The notes: generated from the letters alone by a model not told the origin. A stretch of DNA of 64,000 bases from Motilimonas eburnea (GCF_021295345.1 NZ_JAIMJB010000015.1:62001-126000); one strand, 5' to 3'; counted from the first letter of the stretch, positions 34,315 to 45,748 are shown. A program made the numbers and translations.

Positions 34315-35616
34315 ATGATTGCAATAGAACTTTTGGTCGTACTTGCGGCTATCTTTTTAGGCGCTAGGCTTGGCAGTATCGGCATTGGTTTTGCTGGTGG
34401 CCTAGGGGTACTGGTTTTAACCTTAGGCTTTGGCATGACGCCGGGCTCTATTCCTATTGATGTCATTTTGATCATCATGTCGGTGATAGCCGCCATTGCA
34501 GCGATGCAGGTTGCCGGAGGGCTGGACTATTTGGTCTCGCTGGCTGAGCGTGTGCTGCGGAAAAATCCTAAACAGGTGACGTTTCTGGCACCTGTGGTTA
34601 CCTACATCATGACCTTGTTTGCCGGTACTGGCCATACGGCTTTTTCTACCTTACCTGTGATTGCCGAAGTCGCTAAAGAGCAGGGCGTGCGTCCTTCTCG
34701 GCCATTAAGTATTGCCGTGGTGGCCTCGCAAATTGCGATCACCGCATCGCCGATTTCCGCGGCGCTGGTGTTAATGACGGGGATGCTAGAAAAATACAAT
34801 GTGAGTTATCTGCAGATCTTACTTATTTGTATTCCTACGACCTTTGTAGCTTGTATGGTGGGGGCGTTTGTCGCTCAGTTTATCGGTAAAGACTTGGCAG
34901 ATGATGAGGTGTACCAAGACAGATTAGCCAAGGGATTAGTGTCAACCCATAAAGTTGAAGCAAGTGAAATTAAAGCGGGTGCTAAGGCGTCGGTGCTTAT
35001 CTTTCTATTTGCGATCGTGGCAGTGGTGCTTTATGCCACGGCGATCAGTGATACTGTGGCTTGGATTGAAAACCCAGTATTGCCCCGTAACGAAGCTATT
35101 ATGGTGTTTATGCTCACAGCGGCGACCATCATTGCCTTTTTTACCAAGATAGATACCGCTGAAGTGCTCAATGCCGCCACGTTTAAATCGGGCATGAGTG
35201 CGTGTATTTGTGTGCTGGGGGTGGCTTGGTTGGGGGATACTTTTGTATCCAATCACATTGAAGGCATAAAAGAAATGTCGGGTGTGTTATTAACGGACCA
35301 CCCTTGGATGCTGGCGGTGATTTTGTTTTTTGCCAGTATGTTACTTTACTCGCAAGCGGCGACCACGGCGGCGCTGATCCCGCCAGCATTGGCATTAGGG
35401 GTGAGTCCAGAAGCGGCTCTGGCCTCTTTTGCCGCGGTCAGTGCCTTGTTTGTGCTACCGACTTATCCAACCTTGCTCGCGGCAGTGGAAATGGATGACA
35501 CGGGGTCAACTCGCATTGGTAAAGCTGTGTTCAATCATCCTTTTGTTATCCCAGGTGTGGTGACAATAGTCGTGTCCGTTGCCCTTGGCTTCGTGGTGGC
35601 TAATCTCGTGCTATAA
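34315..35616 (+). CDS. dcuA: Anaerobic C4-dicarboxylate transporter DcuA
   Basis: A 433-residue permease exchanging aspartate, fumarate, malate or succinate, chiefly in anaerobic growth. It matches E. coli DcuA closely at both ends: IFLGARLGSIGIGFAGGLGV near the start, VAWLGDTFVSNHIE in the middle, and ALFVLPTYPTLLAAVEMDDTG near the end. It follows aspA, so aspartate uptake and deamination are linked. A terminator follows at 35638. Confidence 0.96.
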   Translation: MIAIELLVVLAAIFLGARLGSIGIGFAGGLGVLVLTLGFGMTPGSIPIDVILIIMSVIAAIAAMQVAGGLDYLVSLAERVLRKNPKQVTFLAPVVTYIMTLFAGTGHTAFSTLPVIAEVAKEQGVRPSRPLSIAVVASQIAITASPISAALVLMTGMLEKYNVSYLQILLICIPTTFVACMVGAFVAQFIGKDLADDEVYQDRLAKGLVSTHKVEASEIKAGAKASVLIFLFAIVAVVLYATAISDTVAWIENPVLPRNEAIMVFMLTAATIIAFFTKIDTAEVLNAATFKSGMSACICVLGVAWLGDTFVSNHIEGIKEMSGVLLTDHPWMLAVILFFASMLLYSQAATTAALIPPALALGVSPEAALASFAAVSALFVLPTYPTLLAAVEMDDTGSTRIGKAVFNHPFVIPGVVTIVVSVALGFVVANLVL

Positions 35617-35637
35617 CATCCTCATACATAGCGAAAT

Positions 35638-35696
35638 AAACCCTGTTTCGTAAATACAAAGCTAAATGCTCGGTATTTACGCGGCAGGGTTTTTTG
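35638..35696 (+). terminator. aspA-dcuA operon terminator
   Basis: AAACCCTG (35638-35645) pairs with CAGGGTTT (35685-35692), and inside it CGTAAATAC (35649-35657) pairs with GTATTTACG (35673-35681), ending in a T run. A long two-part stem 22 bases after the dcuA stop. Confidence 0.88.
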
Positions 35697-35849
35697 TTGC
35701 CAAGGCCAAGTTAAGGTAAGCTTGCGCACACTTGAGCTGATGCTCACCCATACTATTGGGTTTGCCTTAAGAAAGTAAGGGCAACTAGGTATGGTGATTA
35801 AAATCACACTTGTTATGCTTACCACATGGATTTTAGGGTCGAGGTGACT

Positions 35850-36359
35850 ATGTTTGCTAGATTATTTTTGTTGTTTACCGCCACATCATTGTTAGAAATT
35901 TTTATCTTAGTTAAAGTTGGTGGCTTTCTAGGTGCTTGGCCTACCGTGGGGTTAGTGATTGTGACGGCATTAGTAGGCTCATCCTTGGTGCGCAGTCAAG
36001 GCATACAAACCATGTTTAAGGTGCAAGAGCGCATGAATCAGGGTGAAATGCCTGGTCAGCAGCTGGTAGAAGGCATGATGCTAGTGATTGCGGGGGTATT
36101 ATTAGTGACGCCAGGTTTTGTTACTGACTTTTTAGGTTTGATGTTGCTTCAACCTAATGTGCGTGCTCACCTTGCTAAGGGAGCAATGAGTAAGTTTCAG
36201 GTGCAAATGATGTCAGCGGGAGCCGGTTTTCAAGGTGGCTTTCAGTCTTATGACGGTAATGAAACGGCTTCGCCCTTTAACGCTCAAGGCAGTGCTCAGC
36301 CACCGCGTCATTCGGACAAGGGCAGCACGATTGAAGGTGAATTTGAGCGTAAAGAATAA
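35850..36359 (+). CDS. fxsA: FxsA family membrane protein
   Basis: A 169-residue inner-membrane protein. TATSLLEIFILVKVGGFLGA, GSSLVRSQG and LLVTPGFVTDFLGLMLLQP are FxsA motifs. E. coli FxsA, when overproduced, relieves exclusion of phage T7 by the F factor; its normal role is unclear. ATG 35850 follows GAGGTGA at good distance. Its position just upstream of groESL is typical of gammaproteobacteria. Confidence 0.92.
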   Translation: MFARLFLLFTATSLLEIFILVKVGGFLGAWPTVGLVIVTALVGSSLVRSQGIQTMFKVQERMNQGEMPGQQLVEGMMLVIAGVLLVTPGFVTDFLGLMLLQPNVRAHLAKGAMSKFQVQMMSAGAGFQGGFQSYDGNETASPFNAQGSAQPPRHSDKGSTIEGEFERKE

Positions 36360-36376
36360 ACAGGGCCTATCTAAAA

Positions 36377-36420
36377 AAACTAAAGCAGCACATTAAGGGT
36401 GTTGTTTTAGTTTCTTCTTC
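36377..36420 (+). terminator. fxsA terminator
   Basis: A 15-bp stem with two G-U pairs (36377-36391 with 36399-36413) around a 7-nt loop, followed by a T/C-rich tract, 17 bases past the fxsA stop. Confidence 0.8.
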
Positions 36421-36780
36421 TAATGCTCACTCTAGCCTGAAAAAATATCGGTTACCCGTCTCACACTATCGATTTATATAAGCTTTGCCCACTTGAAAAG
36501 CGAAACCTATCCCTGTATTTTACTCCGCGTTGACATTGAGACTAAAAATAATATGAACTTTGGCGATCCATTTGCGTCTAACCAGAGTATAAGTTGACAC
36601 AATAATATAATTCACCAGCTAGGTGGGCCTTATTGAAGTATGCATTAAACCGATGGATGGGTTTAATTCTAAATAAAGCATTGGTGGCAGGGAGCTTGCT
36701 ATTTAGTTGATTATTCAACTAGTTTTGGTCCTCTTCGTTGTTTTCAGCGAATCGAGGCATCATCAAGGGAGATTTTCCAA
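36421..36780 (+). promoter_or_regulatory. Structured leader region with a sigma-32-like promoter
   Basis: CTTGAA (36492-36497) and CCCTGTAT (36511-36518), 13 bases apart, match the heat-shock promoter form at 12 of 14 positions. Downstream are a perfect hairpin TAGTTGA-TTAT-TCAACTA (36704-36721) and a bulged stem, CCTC..TTCGTTG with CAGCGAA..GAGG (about 36731-36758), just before the ribosome site of the small gene at 36781. No ORF was seen in these 360 bases. Confidence 0.4.
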
Positions 36781-37014
36781 ATGAATGTTGCTGTATCTTT
36801 ACGAACTTTTAAAAAGTACCATCCTCGCCAAGTAGCGAAACACATCAAAGCCTTTTTTAACGGCCGTATTTACATTGTCGGTATTGGTCGGTTCCGGGTC
36901 GTCAACGGTAAGCTTGTTGCCTATAAAGACGCAGACAAAAAAGCGCTATCTGTGATGAGTGAAGTCAATCGCATCATCAAAGAAATGCAAATGCAACAAA
37001 GCGTTGCAGCATAA
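36781..37014 (+). CDS. Small basic protein of unknown function upstream of groESL
   Basis: A 77-residue soluble protein, basic in the first half (LRTFKKYHPRQVAKHIKAFF), then a beta-hairpin-like segment (GRIYIVGIGRFRVVNGKLVA) and an acidic/basic helix with a Met/Gln-rich tail. GGGAGA lies eight bases upstream and a terminator follows at 37047, so it is a real single-gene unit. I do not recognise the family. A sigma-32-like promoter and hairpins upstream hint at heat control; the fxsA/groESL setting fits, but this is inference. Confidence 0.65.
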   Translation: MNVAVSLRTFKKYHPRQVAKHIKAFFNGRIYIVGIGRFRVVNGKLVAYKDADKKALSVMSEVNRIIKEMQMQQSVAA

Positions 37015-37046
37015 TTTCTGTTTTCTTAGTGTTTACTACTATGCAT

Positions 37047-37072
37047 AAAAGGAGCTACGGCTCCTTTTTTTA
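37047..37072 (+). terminator. Terminator of the small gene
   Basis: AAAAGGAGC-TACG-GCTCCTTTT (37047-37068) continuing as a T run. It separates the small gene from groESL. Confidence 0.93.
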
Positions 37073-37159
37073 TGTCTGCTTTTTGGGACACATTGATGAG
37101 CGCGTCGCCCCGTAAGGGCGTGCTTTTGTCGAATAATTCAAAATTTTTTTCATTTTGCC

Positions 37160-37187
37160 CTTGAGATAGTCAACAACAGCCCCATCT
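37160..37187 (+). promoter_or_regulatory. Sigma-32 (RpoH) promoter of groESL
   Basis: CTTGAG (37160-37165), a 14-base spacer, then CCCCATCT (37180-37187): a near-consensus heat-shock promoter about 105 bases before groES. Confidence 0.9.
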
Positions 37188-37290
37188 AGAGTGCATAGAT
37201 TTGGCTAAGGTCAGTTCTTTACATGCAAAAGAGAAATGAACTCAGCCGTTTTTGCAATCAACAATAAACAAAACTCTCAGGAGAACTTCA

Positions 37291-37584
37291 ATGAACATTC
37301 GTCCTTTACACGATCGCGTTATCGTTAGACGTCAAGAACAAGAATCTAAGTCTGCTGGCGGTATCGTTTTAACTGGCTCAGCAGCCACTAAGTCCACTCG
37401 TGGCGAAATCATTGCCGTGGGTAATGGTCGTATTCTTGAAAATGGCGACGTTAAAGCGTTAGATGTGAAAATTGGCGATACGGTTATTTTTAGTGAAGGT
37501 TACGGCGTTAAGACTGAAAAGCTAGACGGTGAAGAAGTATTGATCATGAGCGAAAGCGATATTCTTGCTGTGGTTGAAGCTTAA
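37291..37584 (+). CDS. groES: Co-chaperonin GroES
   Basis: A 97-residue lid of the GroEL folding chamber. [18 protein letters not shown], the mobile loop around [16 protein letters not shown], and [16 protein letters not shown] are standard. CAGGAGA lies six bases before ATG 37291; 13 upstream codons in frame are noise. It is co-transcribed with groEL (57 nt gap) from the sigma-32 promoter. Confidence 0.98.
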   Translation: MNIRPLHDRVIVRRQEQESKSAGGIVLTGSAATKSTRGEIIAVGNGRILENGDVKALDVKIGDTVIFSEGYGVKTEKLDGEEVLIMSESDILAVVEA

Positions 37585-37614
37585 GCAACGCATTGAAATA
37601 AATTAACTTTCTAA

Positions 37615-39282
<1,668 letters not shown>

Positions 39283-39328
39283 TAAGCCTTTGCTTATAAG
39301 TTATTGATTTAATAGCTTATGAATTTTA

Positions 39329-39358
39329 AATGGTCAGCATAGTGCTGGCCATTTTTTT
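39329..39358 (+). terminator. groESL terminator
   Basis: AATGGTCAGCA (39329-39339) pairs with TGCTGGCCATT (39343-39353) with one G-U pair and a 3-nt loop, then a T run. Confidence 0.92.
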
Positions 39359-39409
39359 ATCCTCTCAAATCATTTTTATTGATTTTTACCCTCCTGTTTT
39401 CCGCTTCAT

Positions 39410-40318
39410 TTAATACTCATCCCAGTAAGGGGATTCACCATAGTAAGCATTGAGAAAATCGATAAACACGCGCAGCTTAGGCGCAAGTAATTTTCGGTGT
39501 GGATAAACCGCGTAAAGACCTAATGGGTCTGGGGTAAACGAATCTAATAGGGTTTGCAGATGACCTTGTTTTAATGCCGCACCAACGATAAAGCTGGGCT
39601 GTAAAATATAGCCTTCACCAGCGATGGCGGCTTGCATTAACACCTCACCATTATTGGCTATCATGGCTCCTTGATTCTGCTGGGCGTAAGTTCGTAACGT
39701 ATTTATTAACTCATTGGTTGAAGGGCTAAAACCCATATAGCTATATTGTAAATAATGGGCCGGGTTGAGCTCACTTGGAGCCATTGGCGTGCCGTGCTGC
39801 TTGAGATAATCGGGAGCGGCGCAAAGCACGAGACGAATGGGGGCAATATTTCTTGCGATTAATGATGAGCTTTGCAAATGGCCAATGCGCAGCGCGACAT
39901 CAAATCCGTCATCAACCACATCTACCTTGCGATCACTTAACTCGAGATTGATAGAGATATCTGGATAGTGTTTTCTGAAATCCCTGAGCAAAGAGGCAAG
40001 GTGCAAGGTAGCAAATGAAACCGGGGCACTAATATGTAGCCGCCCTTTAGGCTGGGTTTGGATCTGACCAAAATGATCTTCCATATCGGTTAAGCTTTCT
40101 AAGATCTGCGTGGCATGCTTTAAACATTGCTCTCCCGCCTCGGTAAGATGGACGCGTCGGGTGGTGCGATTAAAAAGCCTGACATTTAACCCTTGCTCAA
40201 GATGTGACACATATTTACTGACCAACTGGCTGGAAAGCCTAAGCTTATCAGCCGCTTTGGTGAAACTGCCTTGCTCGGCAACGGCGACAAACGCCTTCAT
40301 CGTTTCAATGCGATCCAT
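39410..40318 (-). CDS. LysR-family transcriptional regulator
   Basis: A 302-residue regulator of the large CrgA/DmlR-like subgroup: MDRIETMKAFVAVAEQGSFT, KAADKLRLSSQLVSKYVSHL (helix-turn-helix) and LFNRTTRRVHLTEAGE. The effector domain follows. It is divergent from the quinone-reductase/dioxygenase pair at 40454-42244 across a 135-base gap, the classic layout for a LysR regulator and its target operon. Its effector is probably a quinone or catechol, by inference only. Confidence 0.9.
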   Translation of the reverse strand: MDRIETMKAFVAVAEQGSFTKAADKLRLSSQLVSKYVSHLEQGLNVRLFNRTTRRVHLTEAGEQCLKHATQILESLTDMEDHFGQIQTQPKGRLHISAPVSFATLHLASLLRDFRKHYPDISINLELSDRKVDVVDDGFDVALRIGHLQSSSLIARNIAPIRLVLCAAPDYLKQHGTPMAPSELNPAHYLQYSYMGFSPSTNELINTLRTYAQQNQGAMIANNGEVLMQAAIAGEGYILQPSFIVGAALKQGHLQTLLDSFTPDPLGLYAVYPHRKLLAPKLRVFIDFLNAYYGESPYWDEY

Positions 40319-40453
40319 GGTTTTAATATTGCCAACGTAGTGTTGTTAATAATGCAATGAATATAGCATTTATCTACACCAAGGTTGTGATTAGTCTCTA
40401 TTTATACCCGACTCAGACGGTGATGAGGGCAAAGAGCAGACAAGGGCATAACT

Positions 40454-41407
40454 ATGTTAGTAAATGGCGTTTGGCAACAAAAATGGCAACCAGTGCAAGA
40501 TCAAGATAAGCAAGGGCGATTTATTCGACAAACTTCCTCATTTCGCAACTGGATTACCCGAGATGGTGCTGCTGGAATAACGGGGCAGGGCGGCTACCCA
40601 GCTCAAGCAGGGCGATATCATCTTTATGTTGCTTACATTTGCCCTTGGGCCAGTCGCACCTTAATGGCTCGCGCTTTAAAAGGGTTGCAGGAGATCATTA
40701 GTGTCTCAGTGGTCTCGCCTAAGTTAACGGATCAAGGCTGGAAATTTGCTGGCCTAGGCAGCAATGGCCAAGATGAGCTAAGCCATAAAACCTATTTACA
40801 TGAACTGTATAGTCAAGTCGCCCCCGACTTTACCGGCAGGGCCACTGTACCTGTATTGTGGGATAAGGAAACTCATACCATAGTCAACAATGAGTCGGCC
40901 GACATAGTTCGTATGTTCAATAGTGCGTTTGTTGAACTGGTCGATCAGGGACCCGATTTGGTACCTGCTGGCTTAATGGCAGAAATCGACGCGTTAAATG
41001 ATTTCCTCTATACCCATTTGAATAACGGCGTGTATCAAGCAGGCTTTGCCACTTCGCAAGCGGCTTATGAAGAAGCGTATGAAAAGGTGTTTACGGCATT
41101 AGATACGTTAGAGCAGCGGTTATCCGATGGGCGCTCATTTCTATTTGGAGATGCGTTAACGGAATCGGATCTTCGCTTGTTTGTAACCTTGATCCGCTTT
41201 GATCTGGCTTATTACGGCTTGTTCAAGTGTAATCGCAATATGATCAAGGATATGCCCGTCCTGCATAACTACATGCTTAGAGTATTGGCGATCAAGGGGA
41301 TAGCGGGCACCGTCAATATTGACCATATTAAACAGGGGTATTACTCCATTAAGGCGCTGAATCCAAACGGTATCGTTCCCAAAGGCCCTGCCGCTATTTT
41401 TCAATAG
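40454..41407 (+). CDS. yqjG: Glutathionyl-hydroquinone reductase, Xi-class GST
   Basis: A 317-residue enzyme reducing glutathionyl-hydroquinones to hydroquinones with glutathione. The catalytic motif YICPWASR places Cys63 at the same position as in E. coli YqjG. TGRATVPVLWDKETHTIVNN ESADI is the thioredoxin-fold GSH site, and SDLRLFVTLIRFDLAYYGLF is in the helical domain. It lies 9 nt ahead of the ygiD-like gene. Confidence 0.93.
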   Translation: MLVNGVWQQKWQPVQDQDKQGRFIRQTSSFRNWITRDGAAGITGQGGYPAQAGRYHLYVAYICPWASRTLMARALKGLQEIISVSVVSPKLTDQGWKFAGLGSNGQDELSHKTYLHELYSQVAPDFTGRATVPVLWDKETHTIVNNESADIVRMFNSAFVELVDQGPDLVPAGLMAEIDALNDFLYTHLNNGVYQAGFATSQAAYEEAYEKVFTALDTLEQRLSDGRSFLFGDALTESDLRLFVTLIRFDLAYYGLFKCNRNMIKDMPVLHNYMLRVLAIKGIAGTVNIDHIKQGYYSIKALNPNGIVPKGPAAIFQ

Positions 41408-41416
41408 GAGCAGACA

Positions 41417-42244
41417 ATGAATGATGCAACGGTTATTTTTCTCTCCCATGGCGGTGGCCCTATGCCTTTGCTCGGTGATCCAAGCCACCAAGCTATGGTG
41501 GCTACCCTTAACACCATCGCCAAGCAAATGGTTAAGCCAAGTGCCATCTTAGTGATCAGTGCTCATTGGGAAGCCGATCCTGTGATGGTGACGTCAAGTG
41601 CCGCGCCGGATTTGATTTATGATTATGGTGGCTTTCCGTCAGCAGCATATGACATTCGCTATCCCTGTAAGGGGGAGCCAGCGTTGGCCGCACATGTACT
41701 GACCGCGCTACACAACCATGGCATAGAAGCCAAGGAAAACGTCAATCGTGGGTATGACCATGGCCTATTTGTGCCCCTTAAAATTATGTATCCAGAGGCC
41801 GATATTCCTTGTGTGCAATTGTCACTCTCATCTTCTTTGGATGCGTCCTTTCATCTTCTACTTGGCAAAGCGCTACGCCAAATCCAATGGAATGATTTGC
41901 TGGTGGTAGGCTCTGGATTCTCGTTTCATAACATGCAGGCGTTTTTTGCCCCAAGCCAACAGATGAAACTTCATAACCAAGCATTTGAGTCTTGGTTGGG
42001 CTCAACCTTATGTACTCAAGATATGTCAGAGCAAGTACGTGAACAAAATTTGGCGCATTGGCAACAAGTGCCGGGAGCAAGAGCATGCCATCCCAGAGAG
42101 GAGCACTTGCTGCCGCTGCATGTTTGTTATGGGTTAGCAGGGCGAGCTTGTGACCAAGATTATTCGGTGGAAATTTTAGGATATCAAGCATCGATGTTTG
42201 TTTGGTTTGGCAAAAATATTGAGTCTTTTTCTAATCTGGAGTGA
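41417..42244 (+). CDS. ygiD: YgiD-type extradiol (4,5-DOPA) dioxygenase
   Basis: A 275-residue class III extradiol ring-cleaving dioxygenase of the LigB type. Metal-site His residues appear in FLSHGGGPM, ISAHWEAD and NRGYDHGLFVPLKIMYP. Relatives open catechols such as L-DOPA between C4 and C5; the natural substrate is unknown. Paired with the hydroquinone reductase under a divergent LysR regulator, it may clear quinone/catechol stress. No terminator is evident after it. Confidence 0.9.
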   Translation: MNDATVIFLSHGGGPMPLLGDPSHQAMVATLNTIAKQMVKPSAILVISAHWEADPVMVTSSAAPDLIYDYGGFPSAAYDIRYPCKGEPALAAHVLTALHNHGIEAKENVNRGYDHGLFVPLKIMYPEADIPCVQLSLSSSLDASFHLLLGKALRQIQWNDLLVVGSGFSFHNMQAFFAPSQQMKLHNQAFESWLGSTLCTQDMSEQVREQNLAHWQQVPGARACHPREEHLLPLHVCYGLAGRACDQDYSVEILGYQASMFVWFGKNIESFSNLE

Positions 42245-42325
42245 GCTTAATTACTACTTTAGGTGGATCAATTATTTGTCATGGAGTGTGGTTTTTTTAC
42301 ACAGTTTTTGAAATGTGATCCATGC

Positions 42326-42343
42326 TATGAAATTGGTTTCATA
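42326..42343 (+). promoter_or_regulatory. Candidate operator upstream of the first chitinase
   Basis: A perfect 7-bp inverted repeat, TATGAAA-TTGG-TTTCATA, 70 bases before the chitinase start. A single CRP half-site-like AAATGTGATC (42311-42320) lies just upstream. The binding protein is unknown. Confidence 0.4.
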
Positions 42344-42412
42344 TGTTGTTTATGTTGTTGCCTGACTTAGGAAAAGTCGCACCACAACCTAACCTCGTTT
42401 AAGGATAAACGT

Positions 42413-45400
42413 ATGAAACATTCAACCAAGGCCTCCTTGGCCAAGGGCGCGTTTGCGCTTAGTACTCTTACCTCTGCATGCCTATTGGCATTTAATGCCC
42501 AAGCCGCTAGTTATGATTGTAGCGATATTCAACCTTGGGATTCATCCGCTGTTTACGCAGCAAAAGGAACATTAGTTCAACACCAAGGAGCGGTGTTTGA
42601 AAATAAGTGGTATGCCGGTAGCTGGGATAAGCCTGCCGTAGACGCATCACCTTGGGCCAATTGGCAATTCAAAGGTGAATGTGGCGATACCAAGGTGAAC
42701 ATCATTCCGACGGTTGTCCTTGCGGATGTGGGCAAATTAACCGCAGGCCAATCTGTTAGCTTTACTGCTCGCGCCAAAGATGACGATGGTCAAGTCACTA
42801 AAGTTGAATTCTTTATTAACGGTAGCCTGATTGCTAGTGCTGCAAGTGCACCTTATCAAGCCAGCTGGAATGCGGTTGCTGGCCAACACGAGCTGACGGC
42901 GATTGCCTACGATGATAAAGGCGCGCAAAGTGAGGTTGCAGTGCAAAAAATCACTGTGGATGCCGAGCCTGTTGACAACCTAAAACCAACACTCAGCCTG
43001 TCTGGTGTGACCGATGGTGCTGAAATGTTGGTGGGCGAAGCGGTGACACTACAAGTGATCGCACAAGACAGCGATGGCAGCGTGGCTAATGTACAAGTGG
43101 TCGTCAATGGCGTTAGCCTTGATTTGGTGCCTGCGCCAGACAACGGCACAAGCAATAAAGTGACCTACCTTGCAAACTTCACTATCGCAAGTGGTGTAAA
43201 TAGCATTTTAGTGAAAGCCGAAGATGACAAAGGCGCCATTGTTGAGCAGGGCTTAACGGTCAATGGCAAAGAAGCCGTTAACCTACCGCCACAAGTGGCC
43301 ATGAGCTTAAGCACCACCCAAGCTAAGCCGGGCGACACGGTGACCATTAACGCCACTGCAAGTGATAGTGATGATGGCTTAAAGCAAGTTGAATTTTTCA
43401 TTGATGGTATCATCATCGCTCGCTTTACTCCTGATACCGTTTCAGATTTTACCAGTGGTAAATACAGCTTTGATTTTGTCGCAACCAAAGACGTTAAGGT
43501 CACTGTCGTTGCTACGGATTTGAAAGGATTAAGCAAAGAGCAACATGCCTTCTTAACCGTGAACGACGGCATCGTGAGCAACGATTGTCGCCCTGATGGT
43601 TTGTATCAAACACCAGGCGTACAAGTCCCCTATTGTAGCGTTTATGATGATCAAGGCCGTGAAAAAATGGGCGCCGATCATCCTCGTCGCGTGATAGGCT
43701 ATTTCACCAGCTGGCGCAACAAGGGCAATGTCGATCAAGATTATTTAGTGGATGACATCCCGTGGGAAAACCTCACTCACATCAATTACGCCTTTGCCCA
43801 TGTGGGTAAAGATCAAGGGGTGGGCTTAGGTCAAGCACAGCAAGAACAACTTGCGCGTTTGGTTGAGCGTAAGATGCAACATGACGTAAAAGTGCTTATT
43901 TCTGTGGGTGGCTGGGCTGAAACGGGTGGCATTAATGGCCCTGATGGTCGTGAGCAAACCGGCGGTTTCTACAAGTTAACCACCAATATGGACGGTTCAA
44001 TCAACCATGCGGGCATAGCTAAATTTGCTAAGTCATCGGTTGATTTCATTCGTAAGCATAAGATTGACGGTATCGACATCGATTACGAATACGCCTCAGC
44101 CATGAAAGGGGCTGGTCATCCTGGTGATTTCTGGATTTCAGACAAGTTACGTCCTCATTTAATGGCCTCTTACGTTGAACTGATGAAGGTGATGCGTGAG
44201 GAGTTAGATAAAGCCTCGGTTGAAGATGGTCAGCATTATCTATTAACGGTAGCGGCACCGGCATCGGGCTGGTTACTTCGTGGCATGGAGCGCTACCAAG
44301 CCAACGCGTATCTTGATTACATTAATATCATGTCTTACGACCTGCACGGCGCGTGGAATGAATACGTTGGCCATAACGCCGCGCTTTACGATACAGGTAA
44401 AGACGGTGAGTTAGCGCAAGTTTACGCGGCGCAACAATACGGCAAACTGGGTTACCTAAATACCGATTGGGCGGCCCATTACTATCGTGGTGGCATGCCA
44501 GCAGGGCGTATCAACATCGGTGTCCCATACTACACCCGAGGTTGGGAGCAAGTTTCTGGCGGCGAAGCCGGTTTATGGGGTAAATCGAAAGGCAGCAATT
44601 GTCCTGCGGGTACGCACGGCAAGTGTGGCGCGGGAGCAAAAGGGTTAGACAACCTTTGGCATGATTTGGAGAAAGATCAAGAAGTGCCAGCGGGCTCGAA
44701 CCCAATGTGGCATGCCAAGAACCTACAAAACAACATGTTAGGCTCTTATTTAGAGACCTATGTGAACTCTCCCGATTACACTGGCGATAAAACGGCTTAT
44801 GACCAGATCCAAGGTCAATATGAGTATCATTACGATGAGCAAGCAGTGGCGCCTTGGTTATGGAACCCAACGACCAAAACCTTCCTATCAATGGAAGATA
44901 AGAAGTCCATCTTAACCAAAGCGGCTTATGTGAAGGAGCAGGGGATCGGCGGTATCATGTTCTGGGAGCTAGCGGGTGACTATTCGTGTTATCCATATGA
45001 TGCACAGGGCAAAAGGACCACGGTGGCCGATAAGTCAGAAGCGGCCTGTGCTTCGGGCAATGGTGAATACCACATGGGTAACACCATGACAGAAACCATT
45101 TATGAAGCGTTTAAGTCGGCGACCCCTTATGGTAATAAAACCATTGAAGGCAGTGTGCCAGCACAAGCAGTGGATCTAAAAATCACCTTAGATAAACAAC
45201 GTGCTGATTACCCCATCACAACGGATTTGATCATTGAAAACAACGCTGGTGTAGCGATTGATGATTTGGTTGAGATTTCATTTGATTACCCAACTTCGGC
45301 ACCCGCCAATGCGGTGGCAGGTAACGCCAATACCGTGAGCATAGTGTCGGGTCATGACGGTGACAACATCGGCGGGTTAAAAGGTAACTTCCATCGCATC

Positions 45401-45748
45401 AGCTTTAGCGTGTCTAAATACCAAGCGATTGCTGATGGCGAAACAGGGAAGATCAAGTTTACTTATAACTTACCTATCACGGGCCCAGTAAATTACACGG
45501 TGAAAATCGATGGGGTGGAATATGCATTAGCGCAAGAGCATCCAGACCTGCCTCTTGCTGACTTATGCCGCCCTGAAGGCTTACCTGTGTACCCTGATTT
45601 TGTCCACCAAGATGGTTGGAAACCTTACAACGCCAAAGGCGAAAAAATGGTTCACAACGGCGCAATCTGGGTGCCAAGCTGGGGCCAAGCGAACACCGAG
45701 CCTTCGGCCAGTGATTCATCTTGGACTAAGGTATGTACCCTTAAATAA
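42413..45748 (+). CDS. Secreted GH18 chitinase with Ig-like domains and two chitin-binding modules
   Basis: A 1111-residue exported enzyme cutting beta-1,4-GlcNAc chains. Order: signal peptide (to about 31, FNAQA); CBM5/12 (about 34-87); three Ig-like domains (about 95-190, 193-290 and 294-385); GH18 barrel (about 410-900) with the catalytic motif DGIDIDYE at 552-559 (acid Glu559), ISVGGWAETGG and YDLHGAWNEYVG; a further beta domain (about 910-1040); and a C-terminal CBM5/12-like module with WVPSWGQANTEPSASDSSW. Transport past the outer membrane is probably by type II secretion. A paralogue with a simpler layout follows. Confidence 0.93.
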   Translation: MKHSTKASLAKGAFALSTLTSACLLAFNAQAASYDCSDIQPWDSSAVYAAKGTLVQHQGAVFENKWYAGSWDKPAVDASPWANWQFKGECGDTKVNIIPTVVLADVGKLTAGQSVSFTARAKDDDGQVTKVEFFINGSLIASAASAPYQASWNAVAGQHELTAIAYDDKGAQSEVAVQKITVDAEPVDNLKPTLSLSGVTDGAEMLVGEAVTLQVIAQDSDGSVANVQVVVNGVSLDLVPAPDNGTSNKVTYLANFTIASGVNSILVKAEDDKGAIVEQGLTVNGKEAVNLPPQVAMSLSTTQAKPGDTVTINATASDSDDGLKQVEFFIDGIIIARFTPDTVSDFTSGKYSFDFVATKDVKVTVVATDLKGLSKEQHAFLTVNDGIVSNDCRPDGLYQTPGVQVPYCSVYDDQGREKMGADHPRRVIGYFTSWRNKGNVDQDYLVDDIPWENLTHINYAFAHVGKDQGVGLGQAQQEQLARLVERKMQHDVKVLISVGGWAETGGINGPDGREQTGGFYKLTTNMDGSINHAGIAKFAKSSVDFIRKHKIDGIDIDYEYASAMKGAGHPGDFWISDKLRPHLMASYVELMKVMREELDKASVEDGQHYLLTVAAPASGWLLRGMERYQANAYLDYINIMSYDLHGAWNEYVGHNAALYDTGKDGELAQVYAAQQYGKLGYLNTDWAAHYYRGGMPAGRINIGVPYYTRGWEQVSGGEAGLWGKSKGSNCPAGTHGKCGAGAKGLDNLWHDLEKDQEVPAGSNPMWHAKNLQNNMLGSYLETYVNSPDYTGDKTAYDQIQGQYEYHYDEQAVAPWLWNPTTKTFLSMEDKKSILTKAAYVKEQGIGGIMFWELAGDYSCYPYDAQGKRTTVADKSEAACASGNGEYHMGNTMTETIYEAFKSATPYGNKTIEGSVPAQAVDLKITLDKQRADYPITTDLIIENNAGVAIDDLVEISFDYPTSAPANAVAGNANTVSIVSGHDGDNIGGLKGNFHRISFSVSKYQAIADGETGKIKFTYNLPITGPVNYTVKIDGVEYALAQEHPDLPLADLCRPEGLPVYPDFVHQDGWKPYNAKGEKMVHNGAIWVPSWGQANTEPSASDSSWTKVCTLK

